A stretch of DNA of 44,242 nucleotides from Paractinoplanes atraurantiacus. GTDB lineage: Bacteria > Actinomycetota > Actinomycetes > Mycobacteriales > Micromonosporaceae. The notes below the pieces were generated by a model. It ran no database searches. It was not told where the DNA came from and was given only the letters and a program-made list of their open reading frames with translations. Below, one piece after another: positions 16,807 through 25,450 of the stretch. Each line of letters begins with the position of its first letter. The first letter of the stretch is position 1. The position numbers were made by a program, and so were the translations under genes. The stretch lies in the NCBI RefSeq assembly GCF_900215205.1, contig NZ_OBDY01000004.1:1-44242 (forward strand), read 5' to 3'.

Positions 16807-18129
16807 CTATCGCCCAAAGGATCGCGTAGCCAGTTGGGGTGTCACCAGCCTCGCCGTCAACCCGAGGAAAGCCGCGCCGACGGTCAGCAGCGGAGGCTGA
16901 ATGCCATACCCGAGTCGTAACCGGTTCACGACCTGCTCGGGCCAGCCCCACTCCGCCAGCTTGTCCGGCAACTCGGGCTGAAGGACTCCGACGAGAATGA
17001 AAGCGACGGCGACCACGGCGGTCAGAAGGATGGCCGCCGATCGTCCCAGCCGGTGCCATTGTCCCGAGGAGCGCGCCGGATCAGACTCATCGTCGGGAAA
17101 AGCCGTCCGATCTCCGGCCAGGAACGCGCTGAGCAGGTTCCTCATGTTCCTGGTGTAGTCGCATTTGTCTCCCACACCCAGCAGGATGGGGAGCTGTTTG
17201 GCATAGATCGCCGCCGCCACCGTTCGGCCCCATTCATGCGCGGCGTTGTCGGCGTTCAGGTGACCCGTGCGCATGCGGTTCGGCCAGTCGAACTTGTACT
17301 CGGTCGCGACTTCCTCCAGGGCGCGGATCCGCTCTCGGCGGTCCTTCTCCAGCCAGGCGCCCAGATCCGATCCCAGATCGTCCAGGGAGTCGATATATTC
17401 CGCCAGCCCGACCACGAAACGTCCGTCCGGGTGGCGATTCCTGAGATGCCGAGCCGACAGCGAAAAGACGAGCAGAGCGACGGTGTGCATGATGACCACG
17501 CCGGCAAACGCATACACCACCCACGAGCCGAACATCACCGCGGCATGCACAGGATCGGGAAACGACATCCATCGCGTCGCGCCGTAAGTCAGGAACACCA
17601 GGACCACCGCGGACGCGAGGATGGCGGCCTCGCTACCGAGCACGGCGGCAAACGCACGCTGATAGCGCAAACCTCGGCGTCGCGCCTCCCAGGTCGAGAT
17701 CACTGCGGTGATGAGTAACTGAGCGACGGCGAATATGACGAACGCCGCGATGCACGCCACCAAGCCACTCAGCAGGTTGGCGAGATATTGGACCGGCAGC
17801 CACCATCGAGACTCCGGGGAGACGTAGAACGCCGGCACCGTCAACGTGATCACTATGATCAGAAGGGCGAAGGCGTTCGCGAGCATCTTCTCGAACATGG
17901 TGAACGCCGAGCGCCGGCGGGCACGTGATCGCAGCCCTCTTATGACATCCCGATGAACCAGCCGGCGCGACCCGCTGCCCTTCCATTGCGGAATCGTCAG
18001 CAAAACCCTGAACGCGGATACGCTGTCGGCTACGAATCGCCGATAGACGTAGACCGAGTATCTGCGCCTCCAAGCGCGCGGGTCGAATCCCAGATCCGGA
18101 TAAACCGGTCTGCTGACTGCGGCCTCCAT
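16807..18129 (-). CDS. Uncharacterised six-helix membrane protein
   Basis: I do not recognise this 440-residue protein. It has a basic N-terminal cytoplasmic segment of about 80 residues and four hydrophobic helices at about 83-104, 115-144, 166-185 and 196-225. A 135-residue soluble charged region follows (SLDDLGSDLGAWLEKDRRER is amphipathic) and two more helices lie at about 363-383 and 409-427. ATG 18129 has a GGAGG ribosome site eight nt upstream; a GTG nine nt earlier is too close to it. It stands alone, with slightly lower GC and different codon feel from its neighbours, so recent acquisition is possible. Confidence 0.75.
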   Translation of the reverse strand: MEAAVSRPVYPDLGFDPRAWRRRYSVYVYRRFVADSVSAFRVLLTIPQWKGSGSRRLVHRDVIRGLRSRARRRSAFTMFEKMLANAFALLIIVITLTVPAFYVSPESRWWLPVQYLANLLSGLVACIAAFVIFAVAQLLITAVISTWEARRRGLRYQRAFAAVLGSEAAILASAVVLVFLTYGATRWMSFPDPVHAAVMFGSWVVYAFAGVVIMHTVALLVFSLSARHLRNRHPDGRFVVGLAEYIDSLDDLGSDLGAWLEKDRRERIRALEEVATEYKFDWPNRMRTGHLNADNAAHEWGRTVAAAIYAKQLPILLGVGDKCDYTRNMRNLLSAFLAGDRTAFPDDESDPARSSGQWHRLGRSAAILLTAVVAVAFILVGVLQPELPDKLAEWGWPEQVVNRLRLGYGIQPPLLTVGAAFLGLTARLVTPQLATRSFGR

Positions 18130-18217
18130 GACCAACACCTCCGGCGACTGACGCTTTCCGCCGAGTGTGGGTTCGTCGCCTCAAGAGCGGTATCGGCTCG
18201 GCGACAAGCGCCGGTGG

Positions 18218-19078
18218 TCAGCCGCGGAGGGATTTCAGCAGGGCGATGTCGGCCGCGTGGCCCTCGTGGGCGACCGATGGGGTCTCGACGATGACCGGGA
18301 CGTTCTCGGTGGCGGGGTGAGCCATCAGCTCGGCGAAGGCGGCCGTGCCGATGCGGCCGGCGCCGATCGTCTCGTGGCGGTCGCGGGTGGAACCGCACTC
18401 GTCCTTCGAGTCGTTCGCGTGGATCAGCTGGAGGCGCTCGCGGCCGACCGTGGCCACCAGCGCCTCCAGGGTCTCGGTCATGCCGCCGGGGGTGGCCAGG
18501 TCGTGGCCGGCCGCCCAGGCGTGGCAGGTGTCGAAGCAGACGCCCAGCCACTCGTGCCGGTCGACCGCGTCGAGGTAGCGGCCCAGGTCCTGCACCTTCG
18601 AGGCGAGGCTGCGGCCGCCGCCCGCGCTCGGCTCGACCAGCAGGCGCGGCAGGCCCTGCGCCGCGGCCTTGTCGAGCAGCGGCATCAGGGCCTCGCGGAG
18701 CTGGTGGAACGCCTTGTCGTCGTGGGCCTCGTCGACCGAGCTGCCGGCGTGGAAGACCACGGCGGTCGCCCCGATCGCCTGGCCACGCTCCAGGGCGTGC
18801 GCGAGCACATCCACCGAGCGCTCGACCGTCAACTCGGTCGGCGAGCCCAGGTTCACGAGCAGAGAGGCGTGGATGTACGCGGGGACGCCGCGCTCGCCAC
18901 AGCCGTCGCGGAACAGGGTGTCCTGCTTCGGGTCGCCGGACGGGAGAGCCCAGCCGCGCGAGTTGGAGACGTACACCTGGAGGGTCTCGGACCCCGCGGC
19001 GTCGACATACGGGAGGGCGGCCTTGGCCAGCCCTCCCGACGTCTTGGTGTGTGAACCGATACGGCGGTTTAGAAGCAC
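18218..19078 (-). CDS. nfo: Deoxyribonuclease IV (AP endonuclease)
   Basis: A 286-residue TIM-barrel enzyme that cuts the DNA backbone at abasic sites in base-excision repair. Zinc-ligand regions are visible: AVVFHAGSS, LLVEPSAGGG, VCFDTCHAWAAG, LIHANDSK and DRHETIGAG. Length matches the family. The likely start is GTG 19078, which lies inside the last codons of the kinase gene (10-bp overlap), since no upstream start is available. Translation is therefore probably coupled to the kinase. Confidence 0.93.
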   Translation of the reverse strand: MLLNRRIGSHTKTSGGLAKAALPYVDAAGSETLQVYVSNSRGWALPSGDPKQDTLFRDGCGERGVPAYIHASLLVNLGSPTELTVERSVDVLAHALERGQAIGATAVVFHAGSSVDEAHDDKAFHQLREALMPLLDKAAAQGLPRLLVEPSAGGGRSLASKVQDLGRYLDAVDRHEWLGVCFDTCHAWAAGHDLATPGGMTETLEALVATVGRERLQLIHANDSKDECGSTRDRHETIGAGRIGTAAFAELMAHPATENVPVIVETPSVAHEGHAADIALLKSLRG

Positions 19079-21039
19079 TGGATCCTTACTTCGCTGCCCG
19101 GCGCCACCTGCGTGTTGCCGCCCGGCTGCTGACTGCGGACGAAGGCGTCGGCGTTGAAGTCGATATGGACGTTGAGGCCCATGCCCTTCAGTGTCGCCTC
19201 GGCCTGCCGGCAGGGCTGGTTGGTGAGGTCGGGCACGGTCACCAGCGGCGGGCCCTTGCTCACGTCGAGGGTGACCACGTCGTCGCGGGCCACGCCGGTG
19301 CCCGGCTTGGGCGTCTGCGCGATCACCGTGTCGGCCGGCTGGTCGCTGTCCTTGTAGCGCTCCTGCGCCTGCAGGCCCAGGCCGGCCAGCTCGTTGCGGA
19401 CGTCGTTGATGTTCTTGCCGACGAGGTCGGGCACCTGGATCGGCGCCTTGCCGTCGCTGGTCACCACGGTGACCGTGTCGCCGCGCTTGAGCTCGGTGCC
19501 GGTCTTGGGGTCGGACGAGATGACAGCACCCTCGGGGATGGTGTCGCTGTACTGGTGACCGCCCTTTTTGATCTTCAGGCCGAGCTGCTCGAGCTGGCCC
19601 TGGGCGGCGGTCAGCTCCAGGCCGGCCAGGTCGGGCACGCCGAAGCGCTCCTTGCCCAGCGACAGGGTCAGCGTCAGGGCGCCGCCCCGGACGATCCGCT
19701 CACCGGCGGCCGGGTCCTGGTTGACGACCGTGTCCTTCGGGACGGTCTCGTTGAACTGCCCCTCGGCGTAGAACAGCTCGAAGCCGTTCTGGTCGGCGTA
19801 CAACTCGGCCTGGGCCTTCGTCATGTTGACCATGGCCGGCGCGTCGCTGTAGCGGCCCAGGAAGACCCACCACGTGCTGCCGACGACGACGAGCACCATG
19901 ACGGCGATGGCCGCCGACAGGAAGATCTTGCGCCGGTCGGGACCGCTCTTCTGCGAGCGCGAGCGGGGAACGCGGCCGGCCGTGTATTCCTGGCCGCGCG
20001 GCGGCGGGCCGCCGGGGCCGCCCGGACCGCTCGGCCCGTTCTGCCCGGGCAGTCGGGCCCACGGGGGCCGGTCGGCCACGGCGGGCACCACGGTCGTGGC
20101 GTCGGCCATGGCGCCGCGCGAGGCGGGCACCTGGCGCAGCAGCGCGGTCTCGACGTTGGCCGCGCCGAGGTCGTCGCGGACCGTCTGCACCTCGGCCAGC
20201 AGCGCGCCGGCGTCGGTCGGGCGGGCGCCCGGATCGCGCCGGGTGGCCCGGGCGGTCAGGTCGTCGAGCACCGAGGGCAGGCCCTTGACCACGCTCGACG
20301 GCGCGGGCACGTCGTTGTCGACATGCTCCCAGGCGACCGCGACCGGGTCGTCGCCGTCGAACGGCACCCGCCCGGTGAGCATCTCGAAGAGCACGATGCC
20401 GGCCGAGTAGACGTCGGTGCGCGCGTCGGCGTGCCCATCGGTGACCAGCTCGGGCGCGACATAGGCGACCGTGGCCATGAGCTGGCCGGAGTCGTCGGCC
20501 GTGCTCGCCTCGACGGCACGGGCCAGGCCGAAGTCGGCCACCTTGACGACGCTGTCGACGAGGTTGCCGACACCGCCGCTCGGCGCCTCGGCGACCAGCA
20601 CGTTCTCCGGCTTCACGTCGCGATGCACGAGGCCCGCCCGGTGGGCGGCGGCGATCGCGGCGAGCATCTGCTCGAGGATCGCCAGCGCCTCCACCGGGTT
20701 GAGCCGGCGCCGCTGCGTGAGCAGGTCGCGAAGGGTGCGGCCCTGCACGTACTCCATGACCAGATAGGGCAGGCCCTGGTGGCGGCCCTGGTCGTACACG
20801 GCGACGATGTTGGGGTGGGTGAGCCGGGCGATCGTCTTGGCCTCGTCGGTGAACCGGTCCACGAAGTGGACGTTGGTCGCCTGCGACGGGTGAATGATCT
20901 TCAGAGCGACGGTGCGCTCGAGTCGTTCGTCGGTGGCCGTGTAGACGGTCGCCATGCCACCACGGGCCACGCGACCGGTGATCCGGTAGCGGCCGTCAAT
21001 CGTCGTGCCGATCAACGTGTCGGCGACTGTGGTGTCCAT
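19069..21039 (-). CDS. pknL: PknL-like serine/threonine kinase with four PASTA domains
   Basis: A 656-residue receptor-type kinase. The kinase domain spans about residues 17-280, with Lys47 in VALKII, HRDVKPEN (Asp141) and DFG at 169-171. A Pro/Gly-rich juxtamembrane stretch runs from about 325 to 365, one helix spans about 372-394 and four PASTA repeats lie outside the cell. PASTA domains sense muropeptides or lipid II, so it likely links the cell wall state to growth. The Rv2175c-like gene nearby supports the PknL assignment, since Rv2175c is a PknL substrate in M. tuberculosis. Its stop overlaps nfo. Confidence 0.93.
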   Translation of the reverse strand: MDTTVADTLIGTTIDGRYRITGRVARGGMATVYTATDERLERTVALKIIHPSQATNVHFVDRFTDEAKTIARLTHPNIVAVYDQGRHQGLPYLVMEYVQGRTLRDLLTQRRRLNPVEALAILEQMLAAIAAAHRAGLVHRDVKPENVLVAEAPSGGVGNLVDSVVKVADFGLARAVEASTADDSGQLMATVAYVAPELVTDGHADARTDVYSAGIVLFEMLTGRVPFDGDDPVAVAWEHVDNDVPAPSSVVKGLPSVLDDLTARATRRDPGARPTDAGALLAEVQTVRDDLGAANVETALLRQVPASRGAMADATTVVPAVADRPPWARLPGQNGPSGPGGPGGPPPRGQEYTAGRVPRSRSQKSGPDRRKIFLSAAIAVMVLVVVGSTWWVFLGRYSDAPAMVNMTKAQAELYADQNGFELFYAEGQFNETVPKDTVVNQDPAAGERIVRGGALTLTLSLGKERFGVPDLAGLELTAAQGQLEQLGLKIKKGGHQYSDTIPEGAVISSDPKTGTELKRGDTVTVVTSDGKAPIQVPDLVGKNINDVRNELAGLGLQAQERYKDSDQPADTVIAQTPKPGTGVARDDVVTLDVSKGPPLVTVPDLTNQPCRQAEATLKGMGLNVHIDFNADAFVRSQQPGGNTQVAPGSEVRIQCF

Positions 21040-21152
21040 CGGCGTGAAGTGTATGTGTCTTTCGTGTGGGGGCGGTCCAGGATGTCATAGCTGAGTCCAA
21101 ACGGGTACGCGCGTGGACTCCAACCGAGACATTCACCCCGACAAAAACGGAT

Positions 21153-21962
21153 TTAGTGGTTATGACGCCGGTGGCGGCGGCCCTGCCAACTAGGGCTGGG
21201 CTCGACCGATTCGTCCGGAGTGGCGCTTGTCTCACTGGGCGAGGGCTCGGTGCTGGTCGATGCCGACGGAGTGGGCGACGGCGACAAGGTCGGAGCGGCC
21301 GGCGTGGGCACCGGTGGCTGCTCACAGTGACATTCCGTCTTCGTCGGCTTTACCGGCCTCGACGGACTTGTCGGATTTGTCACGGGAAGCGAACCGGCAC
21401 CAGGAGCGAGCGTCGGGGCCGCCGCCAGGCCGCCACCGGTGCCGAGGCCTGGGCCGGGGCCGGCACCAGAACCGAGGCCGCGGCCGTCGGTGAGGCCGGA
21501 TCCGTTGCCGAGGCTGGTGCCGTCAGCCCCGATGGCGGTCGGCGGCACGACCACACCCCCGGCCGCGACCGGCGCCTGCGCGACACGCGGTCCCGCCGCC
21601 TTGGGCGAAGACGCCGCGGCCGGCCCCGCCCCCGCCCGAGCCGCGGCCACAGTGTCGGCCGCCGCCGGCCGCTCGGAGATCAGCGACCCCAGCCCGTTCA
21701 CGACACCCAGATAGGCCCCCGCCGCCCCGACCACCGTCAGCGTCCCGAACGCGGTCACCGCCAGCGCCCGCCGGGGCCGCCGGTGCGGCGCCGGACGCGC
21801 CTCACTTTCCAAAGACGGCGGCACCATGCCGAACGTGCTCATACCCGTGGACGTCACGTCGGGCCCGCCCGCCGGCGGCTCGGCGGGCGCCCGGCCCATG
21901 TCGTAGCGCAGCGAACGCCACGCCCCGGCCATCTCCGTACGGGTCCTGCGCAGCAGGCTCAT
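21153..21962 (-). CDS. Single-pass membrane protein with Pro/Ser/Thr-rich tail
   Basis: I do not recognise this 269-residue protein. It has a 60-residue basic cytoplasmic start (MSLLRRTRTEMAGAWRSLR), one helix at about 65-88 (LAVTAFGTLTVVGAAGAYLG) and a low-complexity outer region of Gly/Ala then Pro/Ser/Thr repeats. A CxC pair (ECHCEQ) sits near residue 207 and the end is basic and His-rich. The ATG is at 21962; longer frames upstream are antisense of the Rv2175c-like gene. It sits between a PASTA kinase and its likely substrate, so it may be a phospho-target or wall-linked partner; that is inference. Confidence 0.75.
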   Translation of the reverse strand: MSLLRRTRTEMAGAWRSLRYDMGRAPAEPPAGGPDVTSTGMSTFGMVPPSLESEARPAPHRRPRRALAVTAFGTLTVVGAAGAYLGVVNGLGSLISERPAAADTVAAARAGAGPAAASSPKAAGPRVAQAPVAAGGVVVPPTAIGADGTSLGNGSGLTDGRGLGSGAGPGPGLGTGGGLAAAPTLAPGAGSLPVTNPTSPSRPVKPTKTECHCEQPPVPTPAAPTLSPSPTPSASTSTEPSPSETSATPDESVEPSPSWQGRRHRRHNH

Positions 21963-21998
21963 GGGGTTGTCTCTCCGCTCTTCTGGCACGCTGTAGGA

Positions 21999-22349
21999 GT
22001 GAGCGATTCCGTAACCGCCGGACCGACCGAGTGGATCAACCTGCCGGACGTGTCCGCGAAGCTCGATGTGTCGATCAGCAAGGTGCACCAGATGATCCGC
22101 GACGGGCATTTGCTCGCGGTGCGCCGCGACAACGTCCGCGTGGTCCCCGCCGATCTCGTTGCCAACGCCACCGTGCTCAAGCACCTCCCCGGCGTACTGA
22201 CCTTGCTGCGCGACGCCGGGTATAACGACGAAGAGGCCTTGCGGTGGCTCTACCAGCCCGACGACACCCTGGACGGCTGTGCCGCGAAGGCCTTGGGCGG
22301 CGACCGCGCCCGCGAGGTGAAGCGCCGCGCCCAGGCCGTGGGTTTCTAG
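21999..22349 (+). CDS. Rv2175c-like DNA-binding protein
   Basis: A 116-residue winged-helix protein. EWINLPDVSAKLDVSISKVH is the helix-turn-helix and a helical C-terminal half follows (LPGVLTLLRDAGYNDEEALRWL). It closely resembles the Rv2175c family, whose M. tuberculosis member binds DNA and is phosphorylated by PknL. An N-terminal Thr (residues 6 or 10) would be the candidate phosphosite here. The start is GTG 21999, since upstream frame is antisense of the membrane protein. It is divergent from that gene by 36 bp. Confidence 0.9.
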   Translation: MSDSVTAGPTEWINLPDVSAKLDVSISKVHQMIRDGHLLAVRRDNVRVVPADLVANATVLKHLPGVLTLLRDAGYNDEEALRWLYQPDDTLDGCAAKALGGDRAREVKRRAQAVGF

Positions 22350-22395
22350 GACGCAGAGGTACGCATCCGAGGGCGCACGACCGCAGAAGCACAGC

Positions 22396-22413
22396 CCCCG
22401 CTCCGTCGCGGGG
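22396..22413. terminator. Possible weak terminator hairpin
   Basis: CCCCGC (22396-22401) and GCGGGG (22408-22413) flank a 6-nt loop in the 132-bp gap between two convergent genes. The stem is short and lacks a T-tract, so this is tentative. Confidence 0.3.
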
Positions 22414-22481
22414 CCGGCCTTACTGCGGCGTGCGCTGAGTCACGCCCGCCAAGCCCTGTGCCGTCCCGGCCTCGAGGCGGC

Positions 22482-23126
22482 TCAGCCGGCCAGAGCGCGC
22501 CGGACCGCCGCGGCCAGCTGGACGGCGCCCACCACGGCCAGCAGCAGCCAGACGCCGGTGGCCACGGTGGCCACGACCGGCAGGGCCGCCGCGCCGACCA
22601 GACCGAAGATCGCTACCAGGACGCGGGTGGGGCGTTCGGCGACCGTCACGGCGCCGATCTCGGACATCCCCGCGGCTGAGGCCCTCGCCCGGGCGTACTC
22701 GTGCAGCCAGCTCAGGGCGCCCGCCGCCACGACCAGCGCGCCGGGGGCGCCGGCCAGCCAGAAGGCGGTCAGCCAGGCCGCCTCGCCCAGGCGGTCGGCG
22801 ACCGAGTCGTAGACGTAGCCGAGCTTGGTCGTACGGCCGCTGATCACGGCGACCGCGCCGTCCATGCTGTCGGCCAGGGCGGCCAGCAGCGCCAGGGCGG
22901 CCGCCAGGATCAGCACGGGACGGCCCAGCCACGCGGCGGCCGGCACCAGCAGGCACAGGACCAACCCGGCGGTGGTCACGGCCATCGGCCCGATGCGGCG
23001 GCGGGTCAGCCAGGAGCCGCAGGTGTACGCGAGGCGCACCCACCCTCGTACGAGAAAAGAGGCCCGTCGCGGATCGAAGCCGCCGTGCAAGCCGGACCAG
23101 GTGGCGGCGTAATCGTCCCAGAGCAC
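22482..23126 (-). CDS. CDP-alcohol phosphatidyltransferase-like membrane protein
   Basis: A 214-residue membrane enzyme of the family that transfers phospho-groups from CDP-alcohols in phospholipid synthesis. The active-site string is DSMDGAVAVISG...GYVYDSVAD: both Asp pairs and the glycines fit D-x2-DG-x2-AR-x8-G-x3-D-x3-D, except that Val stands where Arg is expected. About six helices are present. The start is GTG 23126, two nt after the metF stop, suggesting coupling. Longer upstream frame is antisense of metF. A diverged copy of its 3' end lies inverted at about 25258-25450. Confidence 0.82.
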   Translation of the reverse strand: MLWDDYAATWSGLHGGFDPRRASFLVRGWVRLAYTCGSWLTRRRIGPMAVTTAGLVLCLLVPAAAWLGRPVLILAAALALLAALADSMDGAVAVISGRTTKLGYVYDSVADRLGEAAWLTAFWLAGAPGALVVAAGALSWLHEYARARASAAGMSEIGAVTVAERPTRVLVAIFGLVGAAALPVVATVATGVWLLLAVVGAVQLAAAVRRALAG

Positions 23127-23128
23127 GC

Positions 23129-24046
23129 TCAGACGGCCGCGACCGTAGGGGCGAGCAACTGCCAGACCTCGCGGGTCGCGGTGGAACGGTTGAGGGTGAT
23201 GAAGTGGATGCCGGGCACGCCCTCGGCCAGCAGGCGGGCGCACATCTCGGCGCACACCTCGACCCCGAGGGCGCGGACGGCGGCCTCGTCGTGGGCGACC
23301 CTCTCGAAGCGGGCCAGCAGGGCCGGCGGGAACGGGGCGCCGGACAGCTGCGAGGAACGCTCGATCGTCGCCATCCGGGTCACCGGCATGACACCGGGGA
23401 CGATCGGGACGGCGCAACCGGCCGCGGTCACCCGGTCACGCAGGCGCAGATAGTCGTCGGCCTCGAAGAACATTTGGGTGATCGCGAAGTCGGCGCCGGC
23501 CCGGCACTTGCGGACGAAGTGGGCGGTGTCGGTGTCGACGTCGTCCGAGCGGGGGTGCTTGTACGGGAACGCGGCCACCCCGACGTTGAAGTCGCCGGAC
23601 TCCTTGACCAGCCGGACCAGGTCCTCCGCGTAGAGCACACCCTCGGGATGCCGCACCCACTCGCCCATCGGGTCGCCGGGCGGGTCGCCGCGCACGGCGA
23701 GCACGTTGCGGACACCGGCGCCGGCCAGCCGGCCGATGACGTTGCGGAGCTCGGCCACCGAATGGTTCACCGCGGTCAGATGCGCCATCGGCAGCAGCGT
23801 CGTCTCGGTGGCCACCCGCTCGGTGACGGCGACGGTCGTGTCGCGGGTGGTGCCGCCCGCCCCGTACGTGATGGAGACGAAGTCGGGCCTCAAAGGCTCG
23901 AGCTCACGGATGGCGCGCCACAACAGGCGCTCGCCCTCGGCGGTCTTGGGCGGGAAGAACTCGAACGAGAAGGTGGGCTCGGGCCCGGCGATCAGGTCAC
24001 CGATCGCGGGGGTGCCGGGCAGGCGCGAGGGCAGTCCGAGAGCCAC
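23129..24046 (-). CDS. metF: 5,10-Methylenetetrahydrofolate reductase
   Basis: A 305-residue TIM-barrel flavoenzyme that makes 5-methyl-THF for methionine synthesis. [14 protein letters not shown] near residue 27 holds the catalytic Glu (about 29). [24 protein letters not shown], and [11 protein letters not shown] carry FAD and folate contacts, and PIVPGVMPV follows. The GTG at 24046 has TAGAGT (24053-24058) six nt upstream, so the mRNA looks leaderless. It is divergent from the prenyl synthase by 50 bp and precedes the CDP-alcohol gene. Order matches the Rv2172c-Rv2173 pair in mycobacteria. Confidence 0.95.
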   Translation of the reverse strand: MALGLPSRLPGTPAIGDLIAGPEPTFSFEFFPPKTAEGERLLWRAIRELEPLRPDFVSITYGAGGTTRDTTVAVTERVATETTLLPMAHLTAVNHSVAELRNVIGRLAGAGVRNVLAVRGDPPGDPMGEWVRHPEGVLYAEDLVRLVKESGDFNVGVAAFPYKHPRSDDVDTDTAHFVRKCRAGADFAITQMFFEADDYLRLRDRVTAAGCAVPIVPGVMPVTRMATIERSSQLSGAPFPPALLARFERVAHDEAAVRALGVEVCAEMCARLLAEGVPGIHFITLNRSTATREVWQLLAPTVAAV

Positions 24047-24052
24047 ACGTCG

Positions 24053-24090
24053 ACTCTACCGTCAGCAGCCCGCTGAGCTTGGGCTAGCGT
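24053..24090. promoter_or_regulatory. Divergent leaderless promoters of metF and the prenyl synthase
   Basis: Leftward -10 TAGAGT (complement of 24053-24058) is six nt from the metF GTG. Rightward -10 TAGCGT (24085-24090) is six nt from the prenyl synthase GTG at 24097. Both fit starts at the initiation codon. Confidence 0.55.
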
Positions 24091-24096
24091 CACGGG

Positions 24097-25161
24097 GTGC
24101 TTGTCACCGATGCCTCCGACCTACGTGCCCGCGTCGACAAGGCGCTGGGCGCGTTCCTTGCCGCGCAGCGCGACCGCCTGACGACGATCGACCCGGCCCT
24201 GGCCGACGTGTCGGCCGCGCTCGAGGACTTCGTGCTCGGCGGCGGCAAGAGGCTGCGCCCGGCGTTCGCCTACTGGGGTTACCGGGGCGCGGGCGGGGCC
24301 GACTCCGACCAGATCGTGGCCGCGGTCTCGGCGCTCGAGCTGGTGCAGGCCAGCGCCCTCATCCACGACGACCTGATGGACCGCTCGGACACCCGGCGCG
24401 GCGAGCCGTCGGTGCACCGCCGCTTCGAGCGCCTGCACACGTCGGCCGGCTGGCGGGGCGGCTCGGCGGCGTTCGGCGACAGCGCGGCCGTGCTCCTGGG
24501 TGACCTGGCCCTGGTCTGGTCGGACGAGATGCTGCAGAGCTCCGGGGCCGGCGTGGCCGAGATCACCCGGGCCCGCCCGATCTTCGACGAGATGCGCACT
24601 GAGGTCACGGTCGGCCAGTATTTGGACGTGCTCACCCAGGCCACGGCGGACACGTCGGTGGAGCGGGCCGGAAAGGTGGCCCGCTTCAAGTCGGCGAAAT
24701 ACACGGTCGAGCGCCCGCTGCTGCTCGGAGCCTCCCTGGCGGGCGCGGGCGAGGACGTGTTCGCGGCCTATACGGCGTTCGGCCTGCCGCTGGGCGAGGC
24801 GTTCCAGTTCCGCGACGACGTGCTGGGCGTCTTCGGCGACCCGGCACAGACCGGAAAGCCGGCCGGCGACGACCTGCGCGAGGGCAAGCGCACCTACCTG
24901 GTGGCCGCGGCCTTCGCGGGCCTGGGCGAGAAGGAACAGGCCGAGCTCGACGAGGGCCTGGGCAACCAGGGCCTCGACGACGCCGGCGTGCGGCGCCTGC
25001 GCGATCTGATCCGCGACTCGGGCGCCCTGGCCGCCACCGAGAAGCGCATCGACGAGCTCATGACGGCTTCGCTGGCCGCCCTCGACGCGGCCCCGCTCGA
25101 CAACGAGGCCCGCCAGGTCCTGCACCGCCTGGCCGACGCCGCCACCCGCCGCACGGTCTGA
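24097..25161 (+). CDS. Polyprenyl diphosphate (GGPP-type) synthase
   Basis: A 354-residue all-helical prenyltransferase that condenses isopentenyl diphosphate onto allylic diphosphates. The first Asp-rich motif is LIHDDLMD and the second is FQFRDDVLG; GGGKRLRP binds the homoallylic substrate. Small residues (Ser, Ala) four and five places before the first motif (VQASALIHDD) suit a C20 or longer product, so geranylgeranyl diphosphate is likely for carotenoid, quinone or wall-lipid precursors. GTG 24097 is supported by a -10 six nt before it. Position matches idsA2 (Rv2173). Confidence 0.92.
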   Translation: MLVTDASDLRARVDKALGAFLAAQRDRLTTIDPALADVSAALEDFVLGGGKRLRPAFAYWGYRGAGGADSDQIVAAVSALELVQASALIHDDLMDRSDTRRGEPSVHRRFERLHTSAGWRGGSAAFGDSAAVLLGDLALVWSDEMLQSSGAGVAEITRARPIFDEMRTEVTVGQYLDVLTQATADTSVERAGKVARFKSAKYTVERPLLLGASLAGAGEDVFAAYTAFGLPLGEAFQFRDDVLGVFGDPAQTGKPAGDDLREGKRTYLVAAAFAGLGEKEQAELDEGLGNQGLDDAGVRRLRDLIRDSGALAATEKRIDELMTASLAALDAAPLDNEARQVLHRLADAATRRTV

Positions 25162-25257
25162 CCGCCCGCCTTGTCCGCGGCGGGACTCCCGGGAGGCCTG
25201 CGCCGGGCTGCGCGAAGCGCGGAGGCGCGCCGGCATCGTTCGAGCCGTGCGACGGCG

Positions 25258-25450
25258 AGTCTCAGCGGCCGGGAAGTCCGAAATCGGCGCTGTGACGGTG
25301 GCCGAACGGGCCGCCCGCGTCCTGGTAGCGGTCTTCGGCCGGGTGGGCGCGGCGGCCCTGCCAGTCGTGGCCGTCGCCGTCTGGCTGCTGCTGGCCGTGG
25401 CGGGCGCCGTACAGCTGGCCGCGGCGGTCCGGCGCGCTCGGGCCGGCTGA
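25258..25450 (+). pseudogene. Inverted, truncated copy of the CDP-alcohol transferase 3' end
   Basis: By hand alignment this stretch matches the reverse complement of 22482-22680 with about 18 mismatches and one 9-nt gap over about 190 nt. It reads (frame of GTG 25247) SAAGKSEIGAVTVAERAARV...AVQLAAAVRRARAG, agreeing at 55 of 62 aligned residues with the intact gene's end, including the stop. All catalytic motifs are missing, so it cannot act as the enzyme. A short hydrophobic peptide could still be made from 25247, but no ribosome site is clear. It lies opposite the 3' end of the acyltransferase gene. Confidence 0.8.

Noticed and set aside
18075..18110. A tRNA T-arm-like string (GGGTCGAATCCC) within the orphan membrane protein gene
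   Set aside because: No acceptor, D-arm or anticodon arm can be drawn around it and it lies in a well-formed coding frame.
19051..21090. Long plus-strand open frame opposite the PASTA kinase
   Set aside because: It is an antisense shadow; the composition is Ala/Val/Gly/Asp/His-rich as expected from reversed codons.
25247..25450. A real small membrane protein gene
   Set aside because: It is a near copy of the last third of the CDP-alcohol transferase without its active site or a clear ribosome site, so I list it as a gene remnant.
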